Shown here piece after piece: positions 8,645-16,603 of a stretch of DNA of 51,455 nucleotides; the stretch's first letter is position 1; each line of letters begins with the position of its first letter. The position numbers were made by a program, and so were the translations under genes. A model generated the notes under the pieces. It searched no databases, was not told where the DNA came from, and saw nothing but the letters and a program-made list of their open reading frames with translations. Where the stretch lies: positions 1-51,455 of the forward strand of contig NZ_JAKEIO010000046.1 in NCBI RefSeq assembly GCF_021474405.1, given 5' to 3'. This DNA is from [Streptosporangium] indianense. GTDB taxonomy: Bacteria; Actinomycetota; Actinomycetes; Streptomycetales; Streptomycetaceae.

Positions 8645-8677
8645 CCCCGTATCCGCTTGCCGGGTGCGGGGGCTTTT
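8645..8677 (+). terminator. Rho-independent-type terminator of citrate synthase
   Basis: ccccgtatccg and cgggtgcgggg form an 11-bp stem with two G-U wobbles around the loop cttgc. It is followed by gctttt, 23 bp after the stop codon. Confidence 0.75.
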
Positions 8678-8721
8678 GCGTGCTGTCGCGTGATCGTTCC
8701 CGGGAATTCCTGCGCAATGAA

Positions 8722-8812
8722 GAAGGCGCCCCGACGTCGGTCCCCCCACGGGCCGACGACCAGGGCGCCTTCCCAGTCCCGGTTCGGATTCCCCCCACGG
8801 GATCCGGCCGGG
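8722..8812 (+). ncRNA. 6C RNA candidate (two hairpins with six-cytosine loops)
   Basis: Two successive hairpins carry the identical loop tccccccacggg. The first has the stem cgtcgg/ccgacg (8735-8740 with 8753-8758), capping an outer perfect 10-bp stem gaaggcgccc/gggcgccttc (8722-8731 with 8763-8772). The second has cggat/atccg (8785-8789 with 8802-8806) inside cccgg/ccggg. Paired hairpins with six conserved cytosines per loop define the actinobacterial 6C RNA family. The C-rich loops fix the transcript to the plus strand. Its 5' end, promoter and 3' end are not resolved; no U-run follows the second hairpin. It lies about 45 bp after the citrate synthase terminator. Confidence 0.72.
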
Positions 8813-8950
8813 CGTCTGTGAGGACAGCGCCTGAACCGCTGTTGAGCAGAACGAGCAGAACTCGCCGTACTTCTGTGAGGTGCGATCTGCCGGGACAGCG
8901 TACGCCCGGGAGGGCCGCTCAAAGCTTCCCGGTGTACGTGCCCCGGCAAC

Positions 8951-9000
8951 GCTCCCCCAAGCTCTCAACTCCGTTCGAGCAGGGAGGTACCCCCAACTGA
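8951..9000. repeat. Intergenic repeat of the Streptomyces palindromic type
   Basis: The stretch around ctcaactccgttcgagcagg, flanked by cccccaagct on the left and gaggtaccccca on the right, resembles a dispersed intergenic repeat I recall from Streptomyces genomes. Only one copy lies in this window, so the identification rests on memory of the motif. Confidence 0.4.
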
Positions 9001-9119
9001 GGAAGTCCCCCAAGACATCCCCAGATGCCAGGTGGCGCCCCCCAAGACGCTCCCCGACATCGTCAACTTAGACCGTCGAACCTCTCAGATGGTTACGTTC
9101 ACATCACTGTGATCTGCGT

Positions 9120-9173
9120 CTCTTGCATATGTCCGTTAGATGCGCAAGAGCCCGGATATCCCGTCCGGGGCTC
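9120..9173. other. Pair of hairpins between citrate synthase and copA
   Basis: ctcttgc at 9120-9126 pairs with gcaagag at 9144-9150. Directly after it, a gagccc-type arm at 9148-9153 pairs with the ggggctc at 9167-9173. They lie about 110 bp beyond the 3' end of copA (minus strand) and could stop transcripts from that side, but no U-run is seen. The rest of 8815-9284 shows no supportable gene. Confidence 0.35.
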
Positions 9174-9284
9174 AAGCGTAAGGATGATGCGCGAGCCTTG
9201 TGAAGAGCTTATGTGAGCCCGGCCCGGGACTCCAGAGGGGCTCAAATCGCGTTCCCCATGAACGTAGGGGGGATTCGGGCGACT

Positions 9285-11522
9285 TCACCGAAATGTCCGC
9301 AGTCGCAGACTGTTCGTGACGACGAAGACCGACGAGAAGGCCATCGCGGCCCCGGCGATCATCGGGTTCAGCAGGCCCGCGGCGGCCAGCGGCAGCGCGG
9401 CCACGTTGTAGCCGAAGGCCCACACCAGATTGCCCTTGATCGTGGCCAGGGTCCGGCGGGACAGCCGGATCGCGTCCGCCGCCACCCGCAGGTCGCCGCG
9501 GACCAGGGTCAGATCACCCGCCTCGATCGCCGCGTCCGTGCCGGTGCCCATCGCCAGCCCCAGATCGGCGGCGGCGAGCGCGGCCGCGTCGTTGACGCCG
9601 TCGCCCACCATGGCGACGACCCGCCCCTCGGCCTGCAGCCGCCGTACCGCGGCGACCTTGTCCTCGGGCAGGACCTCGGCCACCACCTCCTCGATCCCCA
9701 CGGCGGCCGCCACCGTCTCGGCCACCGTCCGGTTGTCCCCGGTCAGCAGCACCGGAGTGAGCCCCAGCGCGCGCAGCTCCCGCACGGCCTCGGCGCTGTT
9801 CTCCTTGACCGCGTCCGCCACCGCCAGCACGGCCCGTGCCGTCCCGTTCCAGCCGGCCAGGACGGCCGTGCGCCCGGCCCGCTCGGCCTCGTCCCGCGCG
9901 CGGGCCAGCTCGGGCGGCACGTCGTCGAAGAGCCGCCCCACGGCGACCTCACGGCCCTCCACGCGCCCGCGTACGCCCCGCCCGGTGACGTTCTCGAACC
10001 CCTCGACGTCCGGCAGCGGACCCGCGCCCTCCTCGGCGCCCCGCGCGATCGCACGGGCGACGGGGTGCTCCGAGGCGTGCTCGACGGCGCCCGCGAGCCG
10101 CAGTACCTCCTTCTCGTCGGTGCCCTCGGCGACGTGGACCTCCTGGAGGGTCATCCGGCCGGTGGTGACCGTGCCGGTCTTGTCCAGCACGACGGTGTCG
10201 ACCCGTCGGGTGGACTCCAGGACCTCCGGGCCCTTGATCAGGATGCCGAGCTGGGCGCCGCGGCCGGTGCCCACCATCAGCGCGGTCGGGGTGGCCAGGC
10301 CCAGCGCGCACGGGCAGGCGATGATCAGGACCGCGACGCCCGCCGTGAACGCGGCGACGGCGTCCCCGGTCAGCCCCAGCCAGGCCCCGGTCGTCGCGAC
10401 GGCGATCAGCAGGACCACCGGCACGAAGATCCCCGCGACCCGGTCGGCGAGCCGCTGCACCTCGGCCTTGCCGTTCTGCGCGTCCTCCACCAGCCGTGCC
10501 ATCCGCGCGAGCTGCGTGTCGGCGCCGACCCGGGTGGCCTCGACGACCAGCCGGCCGCCCGCGTTGACCGTCGCCCCCGTGACCGGGTCCCCGGCCGTCA
10601 CGTCCACCGGCACCGACTCGCCGGTCAGCATCGAGGCGTCCACCGCGGAGGTTCCCTCGACGACCGTGCCGTCGGTGGCGATCTTCTCCCCGGGCCGTAC
10701 GACGAACCGGTCGCCCACGGCCAGCCGCTGCGCCGGGATCCGCACCTCGCGCCCGTCCCGCAGCACGGCGACGTCCTTGGCGCCGAGTTCCATCAGCGCC
10801 CTGAGCGCGGCTCCGGCACGGCGCTTGGAACGGGCCTCCAGCCAGCGGCCCAGCAGGATGAACGCGGTGACGCCGGACGCGACCTCCAGGTAGACGGCGG
10901 AGGCGCCGTCCCCGCGCGAGACGGTGAACTCGAACGGGTGCCGCATGCCCGGCATGCCCGCGTCGCCCAGGAACAGCGCCCACAGGGACCAGCCGAACGC
11001 GGCCAGGGTGCCCAGGGAGACCAGCGTGTCCATGGTGGCGGCGCCGTGCCGGGCGTTCGTCCAGGCGGCCCGGTGGAAGGGGAGTCCGCCCCAGACGACG
11101 ACCGGTGCTGCGAGGGTGAGCGAGAGCCACTGCCAGTTGTCGAACTGCAGCGCCGGGACCATCGCCAGCAGGATCACGGGCAGGGCGAGGGCGGCGGAGA
11201 CGGTGAGGCGCCGCCGGAGGGCGGAGAGCTCGGGGTCCTCGTCGGCCTCGCCGGTCTCCTCCCGCGCGGGTGCGGGCTCCTCGGCGGTGTACCCGGTCTT
11301 CACCACGGTGGCGATCAGGTCGGCGACCTCGGTGCCCTCGGGGTACGCGATCCGGGCCTTCTCCGTCGCGTAGTTCACCGTGGCCGTCACGCCGGCCATG
11401 CGGTTGAGCTTCTTCTCGACGCGGGCCGCGCAGGAGGCGCAGGTCATCCCGCCGATGAGCAGCTCGACCTCGGCGAGGGCCGGTTCGCGGTCGGCCGGTG
11501 CCGGGACGGTGGTGCTGGTCAT
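9285..11522 (-). CDS. copA: Copper-exporting P1B-type ATPase
   Basis: The 745-aa protein has one N-terminal heavy-metal-associated domain with GMTCASC (Cys28 and Cys31). Membrane helices follow, with the ion channel motif CPCALG (about residue 402), the phosphorylation site DKTGTVTT (about 445), the HP motif in ASEHPVARAIA, and GDGVNDAAAL near the end. CPC plus the Cys-rich N-terminus indicates export of Cu(I). The start at 11522 has GTGAGGAC upstream. It lies 138 bp behind copZ on the same strand, the usual chaperone-pump pair, and is probably cotranscribed under the copper-responsive operator upstream of copZ. Confidence 0.93.
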   Translation of the reverse strand: MTSTTVPAPADREPALAEVELLIGGMTCASCAARVEKKLNRMAGVTATVNYATEKARIAYPEGTEVADLIATVVKTGYTAEEPAPAREETGEADEDPELSALRRRLTVSAALALPVILLAMVPALQFDNWQWLSLTLAAPVVVWGGLPFHRAAWTNARHGAATMDTLVSLGTLAAFGWSLWALFLGDAGMPGMRHPFEFTVSRGDGASAVYLEVASGVTAFILLGRWLEARSKRRAGAALRALMELGAKDVAVLRDGREVRIPAQRLAVGDRFVVRPGEKIATDGTVVEGTSAVDASMLTGESVPVDVTAGDPVTGATVNAGGRLVVEATRVGADTQLARMARLVEDAQNGKAEVQRLADRVAGIFVPVVLLIAVATTGAWLGLTGDAVAAFTAGVAVLIIACPCALGLATPTALMVGTGRGAQLGILIKGPEVLESTRRVDTVVLDKTGTVTTGRMTLQEVHVAEGTDEKEVLRLAGAVEHASEHPVARAIARGAEEGAGPLPDVEGFENVTGRGVRGRVEGREVAVGRLFDDVPPELARARDEAERAGRTAVLAGWNGTARAVLAVADAVKENSAEAVRELRALGLTPVLLTGDNRTVAETVAAAVGIEEVVAEVLPEDKVAAVRRLQAEGRVVAMVGDGVNDAAALAAADLGLAMGTGTDAAIEAGDLTLVRGDLRVAADAIRLSRRTLATIKGNLVWAFGYNVAALPLAAAGLLNPMIAGAAMAFSSVFVVTNSLRLRTFR

Positions 11523-11561
11523 GTCCTCACTCCAGTGATGCGCGCGCCCGGGAAGCGCGAA

Positions 11562-11595
11562 GGGCCGTACGGGCCGGGACGGCGGCGTACGGCCC
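11562..11595 (-). terminator. Hairpin between copZ and copA, possible attenuator
   Basis: gggccgtac (11562-11570) and gtacggccc (11587-11595) are exact complements across a 16-base loop. No U-run follows. In the copZ-copA transcript such a stem could reduce read-through or protect the copZ mRNA, giving more chaperone than pump. Confidence 0.45.
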
Positions 11596-11660
11596 GTACA
11601 CGGGTACGAGTGCCAGGACCGGCGCGTCTCAGACCTCGCCGGTCGCGGAACTCGTGGGGC

Positions 11661-11900
11661 TCAGGCCCGGCCGGCCAGTTCGAAACCGGCCTCGTCGACG
11701 GCGGCGCGCACGGCCTCGTCGTCGACCGGGGCCGCGGAGACGACGGTGACCTCGCCGGACTTGGCGACGGCCGTCACCGAGCTCACGCCCGGGATCCGGG
11801 AGATCTCGCCGGACACCGCGCCCTCGCAGTGTCCGCAGCTCATGCCGCTCACCTTGAAGACGGTGGTGACGGGGCCCGTGGTGTCGGTCTGGGCGGTCAT
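11661..11900 (-). CDS. copZ: Copper chaperone (HMA domain)
   Basis: This 79-aa single-domain protein has the metal-binding loop GMSCGHCEGAVSGEI (CxxC) and a ferredoxin-like HMA pattern ending AVRAAVDEAGFELAG. It binds Cu(I) in the cytosol and passes it to CopA encoded just downstream. The ATG at 11900 has GAGGAG 6 bp upstream. A CsoR-type palindrome lies 64-80 bp upstream of the start, so induction by copper through CsoR is expected. The csoR gene itself is not in the window. Confidence 0.92.
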   Translation of the reverse strand: MTAQTDTTGPVTTVFKVSGMSCGHCEGAVSGEISRIPGVSSVTAVAKSGEVTVVSAAPVDDEAVRAAVDEAGFELAGRA

Positions 11901-11963
11901 GTCGTTACTCCTCGCAGAGGCAGGTGGGGCTGTGGGGTCCGCTGGGGACCCGCACCGCCCACT

Positions 11964-11980
11964 GTACCCCTAGGGGGTAT
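11964..11980. promoter_or_regulatory. CsoR-type copper operator upstream of copZ
   Basis: gtacccctagggggtat is a near-perfect palindrome matching the TACCCC-N-GGGGTA style of actinobacterial CsoR sites. It also contains the TAG stop codon (11970-11972, minus strand) of the upstream TetR gene, so operator and coding end overlap. Confidence 0.75.
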
Positions 11981-12647
11981 CGGCGCACGACGCCCCCGCC
12001 AGCGGTCGCAGATACCGCAGGAGGGCGTCCTTCAGCTCCTGCACGTAGGCCTCCCGCTCGGCGCCCTCGTGGGCCAGGATCAGCTCCAGGCCGGCCTTGT
12101 AGATGCCGACGCACATCTGGGCGGTGCGGGTGACGGCCGGAGCGGACGCGTCGGGCACGAACGGGACGAGGAGGGCCTCGACCCGGGCGACGAGGGTGGT
12201 GTGCAGCGCGTCGTGCTCCTCGGCGATGCGGCCCGGGATGTCGGGGCCGTGCATGAGCGCGAAGAAGGCCGGGTGACGGCCGTTGAACTCGATGAACCGG
12301 TCGACGGCTCCGGTGATCACTTCCTCCAGCGGGGTCACCATGGGGTCGATCGGGGTCAGGATCTCGTCGTACGACTGCCGCATCTCGTGCATGAGCCGGC
12401 TGCCCAGCTCGATCGCGATCGCTTCCTTGTTCGGGAAGAACTGGTACAGCGTGCCCGGGGAGACGCCTGCCTCACGGGCGATGGCGTTGGTGCTGGCGGC
12501 CGTGTAGCCGGTCGTGGAGAAGACCGCGGCGGCGGCCTCGAGCAGCTGGGTGATGCGGCGCTCGCCGCGGGCCTGGCGGCGGCGCGGGCGGTCCTCGGCC
12601 GTCGCCGTCGTCGTCTCGGTACCGGCTTTCTCGGGCTTCTCGGGCAC
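11970..12647 (-). CDS. TetR-family transcriptional regulator
   Basis: This 225-aa protein has the N-terminal TetR DNA-binding domain (ITQLLEAAAAVFSTTGYTAA, then NAIAREAGVSPGTLYQFFPN with the recognition helix and its terminal KEAI). It ends in a divergent ligand-binding domain resembling TetR_C regulators of efflux pumps. It starts with GTG at 12647. The gene is divergent from an MMPL exporter and two related inverted repeats fill the space between them, so it most likely represses that exporter and itself until a hydrophobic ligand binds. Confidence 0.88.
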   Translation of the reverse strand: MPEKPEKAGTETTTATAEDRPRRRQARGERRITQLLEAAAAVFSTTGYTAASTNAIAREAGVSPGTLYQFFPNKEAIAIELGSRLMHEMRQSYDEILTPIDPMVTPLEEVITGAVDRFIEFNGRHPAFFALMHGPDIPGRIAEEHDALHTTLVARVEALLVPFVPDASAPAVTRTAQMCVGIYKAGLELILAHEGAEREAYVQELKDALLRYLRPLAGASCADTP

Positions 12648-12674
12648 GCGTTATCCCCAGGTCTGATCACGTGA

Positions 12675-12736
12675 TTGACAAACGCGAGCGGTCACTCGCA
12701 TTCTGGAGCCAGAAATGCGAGCGATCTCTCGTGTTT
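12675..12736 (+). promoter_or_regulatory. Exporter promoter with two TetR operators
   Basis: TTGACA at 12675-12680 is a consensus -35, with a weak cattct about 18 bp on. Two imperfect inverted repeats follow: aacgcgagcggtcactcgca (starting 12681, ending tt at 12702) and aatgcgagcgatctctcgtg (starting 12714, ending ttt at 12736). Both share the core AAYGCGAG-N-CTCG. The first sits on the promoter, the second just after it. Confidence 0.6.
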
Positions 12737-12807
12737 GCCGGTTCTTGGCAGCTCCATGCTGTCAGGCTGCGCCTGGACACGGGTCTCGGTGAAGGGGACA
12801 CCGCACG

Positions 12808-15129
12808 ATGACCGAAGTCAACACACGACCGCGCGTCCGGGGCTGGACCCGTTTCGTCACCGCCCGACCCAGACTGTCGCTGCTGGTGGCGCTGGTGCTC
12901 ACCGCGCTCGCGGTGCTGGCCGGCAGCGGTGTGGCCGACCGGCTCGGCGCGGGCGGCTGGGAGGATCCGTCCGCCGAGTCCACCCACGCGACCAAGGCCC
13001 TGGAGCGCGAGTTCCCCGGCTCCCAGCCCAATCTGCTGCTCCTGCTCGACGCGGGCGACGCCTCGGTCGACGACCCGGCCGTCGCCGCCGAGGCCGAGCG
13101 GCTCACCGAGCGCCTGGCAGGCGAGCGGGGTGTCACCGGCATCGGCTCCTACTGGCAGTCCCGTGCCGCGGCCCTGCGCTCGCAGGACGGCCACGAGGCG
13201 CTGATCGCCGCGCGCATCACCGGCGACGAGAAGACCGCCGGCGAGACCCTGGAGCGCATCGCGCCCCACTACCGCGGCGCGCACGGCCCGGCCGAGGTCA
13301 CGGTCGGCGGCCCGGTCGCCGTACGGCACGAGATGCAGACGGTCATCCAGGAGGACCTCTCCCGGGCCGAGCTCATCGCCCTGCCGATCACACTCGTCCT
13401 GCTGGTCATGGTCTTCGGCAGCGCCGTCGCGGCCCTGCTGCCGCTCGGCATCGGCATCGTCGCCATCCTCGGGACCAACGCGATCCTGCGCGCCCTCACC
13501 GAACTCACCGACGTGTCCGTGTTCGCGATCAACCTCACCACGGCCCTCGGCCTCGGACTCGCCATCGATTACGCCCTGTTCATCGTCCGCCGCTTCCGCG
13601 AGGAACTGTCGACCGGTGCCGAACCCGTGACGGCGATCGGCACCACCCTGCGCACAGCGGGCCGCACCGTGCTGTTCTCCGCCCTCACCGTCGCCGTGTC
13701 CCTGGCCGCGATGCTGGTCTTCCCGCAGTACTTCCTGCGCTCCTTCGCCTACGCCGGGATCGCGGTCGTCCTGCTGGCCGCGGCGGCCGCGCTGATCCTG
13801 CTCCCGGCCGCGCTGACGCTGCTCGGGCACCGGGTCAACTCCTGGGACCTGCGGCGTGTGTTCCGGCGGCGGGGGCACCGTCCGAAGCCGGACGACGGGG
13901 AGGAGGGCGGTGCCTGGGCACGTACGGCGACGCTCGTCATGCGCCGCGCCCCCGTCTTCGCGCTGGGCACGACTGCCGTCCTCGTCCTGCTGGGACTGCC
14001 CTTCCTGGGCGTGAAGTTCGGCACCGCCGACGACCGTCAGCTGCCCTCGGCGTCCGAGTCCCACGTCGTGCAGCAGCACATCCGGGAGGGCTTCCCGGGA
14101 AGCCCCGGCGGCGGCCTCGAAGTGCTGGCCGAGGGCCGTGCGACCGAGGCCCAGTACGGCGCCTACAAGGAGCGGATCGCCCGGCTTCCCGATGCGCTGC
14201 GGGTGGACGGGCCGCTGGTCAAGGGCGACTCCGCGTACTTCACGGTGCTGCCGAAGGGCGAGGCGGTCGGCGATCCGGCGCAGCGACTCGTCGGTGAACT
14301 GCGCGCCGTGGACGCCCCCTTCTCCACCGAGGTGACCGGCACGGCGGCGGTCCTGGTCGACTCCAAGGACGCCATCGGGGAGCGCCTGCCCCTCGCGGCC
14401 GTCTTCATCACGATCGTCACCCTGCTCCTGGTCTTCCTCCTCACGGGCAGCGTGCTGATACCGGTCCAGGCAGTCGTGCTGAACGCGCTCAGTCTGACGG
14501 CCATGTTCGGCGCGGTCGTCTGGGTCTTCCAGGACGGCCACCTGTCCGGCCTGCTCGGTTTCACCAGCCCCGGCTCCATCGAGACGACCCTGCCGGTCCT
14601 GATGTTCTGTGTGGCGTTCGGCCTGTCCATGGACTACGGGGTGTTCCTGCTGTCCCGCATCAAGGAGGAGTACGACCACACGGGCGACCACGAACGGTCC
14701 GTGCGGTACGGCCTGCAGCGAACGGGCGGCCTGATCACCGCGGCGGCGGTCATCCTGGCCGTGGTCATGGTCGCCATCGGCACCTCCCGGGTGACCAACA
14801 CCAAGATGCTCGGGCTGGGCATCGCCCTGGCGGTCCTGATGGACGCGATGATCGTCCGCAGTCTCCTGGTCCCCGCGGTCATGCGCCTCACGGGCCGCGC
14901 CACCTGGTGGGCCCCGGGCCCGCTGCGCCGCTTCCACACACGCTTCGGCCTGAGCGAGGCCGATCCGGCACCGGCGGAGGACGGGAAACCGCTGACGTAC
15001 GGGGAACCACTGACGGACGGGGAACCGGCGACGAGCGAGGAATCGGCCTCGGACGAGGATCCCTCGAAGGACGAAGGACCGGCGAAGGGCGGGGAACCGG
15101 CGCGGGACAAGGTCGGCCCCCGGAGCTGA
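12808..15129 (+). CDS. MMPL/RND-family membrane exporter
   Basis: The 773-aa protein has about twelve membrane helices in two halves, each with a large extracytoplasmic loop. The first TM (LSLLVALVLTALAVLAGSGV) is followed by WEDPSAES and a periplasmic domain. The MMPL core has GLGLAIDYALFIVRRFREEL in the first half and FGLSMDYGVFLLSRIKEEY in the second, each with the family Asp-Tyr proton-relay pair. It exports lipids or hydrophobic compounds using the proton gradient. AAGGGGAC precedes the ATG. The last ~60 residues are a charged, repetitive tail rich in Asp, Glu, Pro and Lys. The divergent TetR regulator suggests inducible export. Confidence 0.9.
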   Translation: MTEVNTRPRVRGWTRFVTARPRLSLLVALVLTALAVLAGSGVADRLGAGGWEDPSAESTHATKALEREFPGSQPNLLLLLDAGDASVDDPAVAAEAERLTERLAGERGVTGIGSYWQSRAAALRSQDGHEALIAARITGDEKTAGETLERIAPHYRGAHGPAEVTVGGPVAVRHEMQTVIQEDLSRAELIALPITLVLLVMVFGSAVAALLPLGIGIVAILGTNAILRALTELTDVSVFAINLTTALGLGLAIDYALFIVRRFREELSTGAEPVTAIGTTLRTAGRTVLFSALTVAVSLAAMLVFPQYFLRSFAYAGIAVVLLAAAAALILLPAALTLLGHRVNSWDLRRVFRRRGHRPKPDDGEEGGAWARTATLVMRRAPVFALGTTAVLVLLGLPFLGVKFGTADDRQLPSASESHVVQQHIREGFPGSPGGGLEVLAEGRATEAQYGAYKERIARLPDALRVDGPLVKGDSAYFTVLPKGEAVGDPAQRLVGELRAVDAPFSTEVTGTAAVLVDSKDAIGERLPLAAVFITIVTLLLVFLLTGSVLIPVQAVVLNALSLTAMFGAVVWVFQDGHLSGLLGFTSPGSIETTLPVLMFCVAFGLSMDYGVFLLSRIKEEYDHTGDHERSVRYGLQRTGGLITAAAVILAVVMVAIGTSRVTNTKMLGLGIALAVLMDAMIVRSLLVPAVMRLTGRATWWAPGPLRRFHTRFGLSEADPAPAEDGKPLTYGEPLTDGEPATSEESASDEDPSKDEGPAKGGEPARDKVGPRS

Positions 15130-15219
15130 GGCCCGCTGCCCGGGCCTCGCCGACCACCGCAGCCGTGCCAAGGGGTTAGCGTGCCCCGAGGCGCGACGGC
15201 CCGGGACCGCGCGGCAGCG

Positions 15220-15281
15220 ATCGGTCCCGGGTCCCCGGGGTACGAACGGAATCGGCCCCGGGTCCCCGGGGTACGAACGGA
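15220..15281. repeat. Tandem duplication of a 31-bp unit
   Basis: Positions 15220-15250 and 15251-15281 are two head-to-tail copies differing at one base (t versus c). Each contains cccgggtccccgggg followed by tacgaacgga. They end 13 bp before the alcohol dehydrogenase start, in its 5' untranslated region or promoter. Confidence 0.85.
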
Positions 15282-15294
15282 AGGCGGGCAGGTC

Positions 15295-16338
15295 ATGCGG
15301 GCCGTGGTGTTCGAGCGGTACGGGGAGCCGGCCGAAGTGCGGGACGTGGCGGATCCCGAGCCCGCGGAGCACGGAGTCGTCGTGCGGGTGGAGGCCACGG
15401 GGCTGTGCCGCAGCGACTGGCACGGCTGGCAGGGCCACGACCCGGACATCACACTGCCCCACGTCCCCGGGCACGAACTCGCCGGGGTCGTCGAGGCGGC
15501 GGGCGCCCGGGTGACCCGGTGGCGGCCCGGCGACCGGGTCACCGTGCCGTTCATCTGCGCCTGCGGCACATGCCCGTCCTGCGCGGCGGGAGCCCACCAG
15601 GTGTGCGAGCGCCAGACCCAGCCCGGCTTCACCCACTGGGGGTCCTTCGCCCAGTACGTGGCGCTGGACCACGCCGACGTCAACCTCGTGGCACTCCCCG
15701 GGGAGCTGTCCTACGCGACGGCGGCCTCGCTCGGCTGCCGGTTCGCCACTGCCTACCGGGCGGTGGTGCAGCAGGGCCGGGTCGCGGCGGGGGAGTGGGT
15801 GGCGGTCCACGGGTGCGGCGGGGTCGGCCTCTCGGCGGTGATGATCGCGGCGGCGTCGGGCGCGCGGGTCGTGGCCGTCGACGTGTCGGCCGCCGCCCTG
15901 GACCTGGCGCGCACGTTCGGGGCGGCGCGGTGCCTGGACGCCATGTCCGTGCCCGACACCGCGGCGGCCGTCCGGGACCTGACCGGCGGCGGCGCCCACC
16001 TCTCCCTCGACGCCCTGGGCTCACCCGTCACCTGTGCCGCCTCGGTGAACGGCCTGCGCCGCCGCGGCCGGCACGTCCAGGTCGGCCTGCTGCCCTCGCC
16101 GGACGGCACCACACCTGTGCCGATGGCCCGCGCGATCGCCCTCGAGCTCGAACTGCTCGGCAGCCACGGCATGGCCGCGCACAGCTACCCGCCGATGCTG
16201 GAGCTGGTCCGCGGCGGTGTGCTGCGCCCCGACCTGCTGGTGACGTCGACGATCGCGCTGGACGACGCCCCGGCCGCGCTGGCGGCGATGGGCACGGCAC
16301 CGGGAGCGGGAGTCACGGTCATCGAGCCGTGGAGCTGA
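15295..16338 (+). CDS. Zinc-dependent alcohol dehydrogenase
   Basis: The 347-aa medium-chain dehydrogenase shows catalytic zinc ligands in GLCRSDWHGW and GHELAGVVEAAG. The structural zinc cluster is CACGTCPSCAAGAHQVC (four Cys), and the NAD-binding loop is VHGCGGVGLSAVMIAAASGA. Such enzymes oxidise alcohols or reduce aldehydes in the cytosol; the substrate cannot be told. The ATG at 15295 starts the conserved MRAVVFERYG. The frame is open back to a GTG at 15181, but that part would read through the 31-bp repeats and is unlikely to be protein. It follows the exporter gene by 165 bp and may have its own promoter. Confidence 0.9.
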   Translation: MRAVVFERYGEPAEVRDVADPEPAEHGVVVRVEATGLCRSDWHGWQGHDPDITLPHVPGHELAGVVEAAGARVTRWRPGDRVTVPFICACGTCPSCAAGAHQVCERQTQPGFTHWGSFAQYVALDHADVNLVALPGELSYATAASLGCRFATAYRAVVQQGRVAAGEWVAVHGCGGVGLSAVMIAAASGARVVAVDVSAAALDLARTFGAARCLDAMSVPDTAAAVRDLTGGGAHLSLDALGSPVTCAASVNGLRRRGRHVQVGLLPSPDGTTPVPMARAIALELELLGSHGMAAHSYPPMLELVRGGVLRPDLLVTSTIALDDAPAALAAMGTAPGAGVTVIEPWS

Positions 16339-16402
16339 CGCACTGGTGGACGGCCGTGCCCCACGCGAGGGCGGGGCACGGGGACGGGGCCGGGCTAGGT
16401 GG

Positions 16403-16603
16403 TCAGTCCGCTCTTCGGCCGCGGTTGCCGGGCCGGGAGGCGACCCAGGCCCGGACCGTGTCGGCGTACCAGTAGGGCTTGCCGCCCTCGACGTGGTCGG
16501 GCGGGGGCAGCAGCCCGTGCTTGCGGTAGGACCGCACGGTGTCCGGCTGCACCCGGATGTGCGCTGCGATCTCCTTGTAGGACCAGAGTCTCCGGTCGGT
16601 CAT
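16403..16603 (-). CDS. Small helix-turn-helix DNA-binding protein (AlpA/MerR-like)
   Basis: The 66-aa product reads LWSYKEIAAHIRVQPDTVRS, then YRKHGLLPPPDHVEGGKPYW, then YADTVRAWVASRPGNRG. This is the winged HTH pattern of AlpA, excisionase and MerR N-terminal domains, with no effector domain. GGGGAGG lies 8 bp upstream of the ATG at 16603. Proteins of this size in actinobacteria are transcription regulators or excision factors. No integrase is adjacent, so a regulatory role is more likely. Its upstream region carries repeated TGTGAC motifs that may be its own targets. Confidence 0.75.
   Translation of the reverse strand: MTDRRLWSYKEIAAHIRVQPDTVRSYRKHGLLPPPDHVEGGKPYWYADTVRAWVASRPGNRGRRAD

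Noticed and set aside
9213..12674. Frame of 1153 codons opposite copA, copZ and tetR
   Set aside because: It is antisense to three well-supported genes and consists of Arg/Gly/His-rich shadow sequence typical of high-GC DNA.
12667..15999. Frame of 1110 codons opposite the MMPL exporter and alcohol dehydrogenase
   Set aside because: It is an antisense shadow. The plus-strand frames carry clear family motifs.
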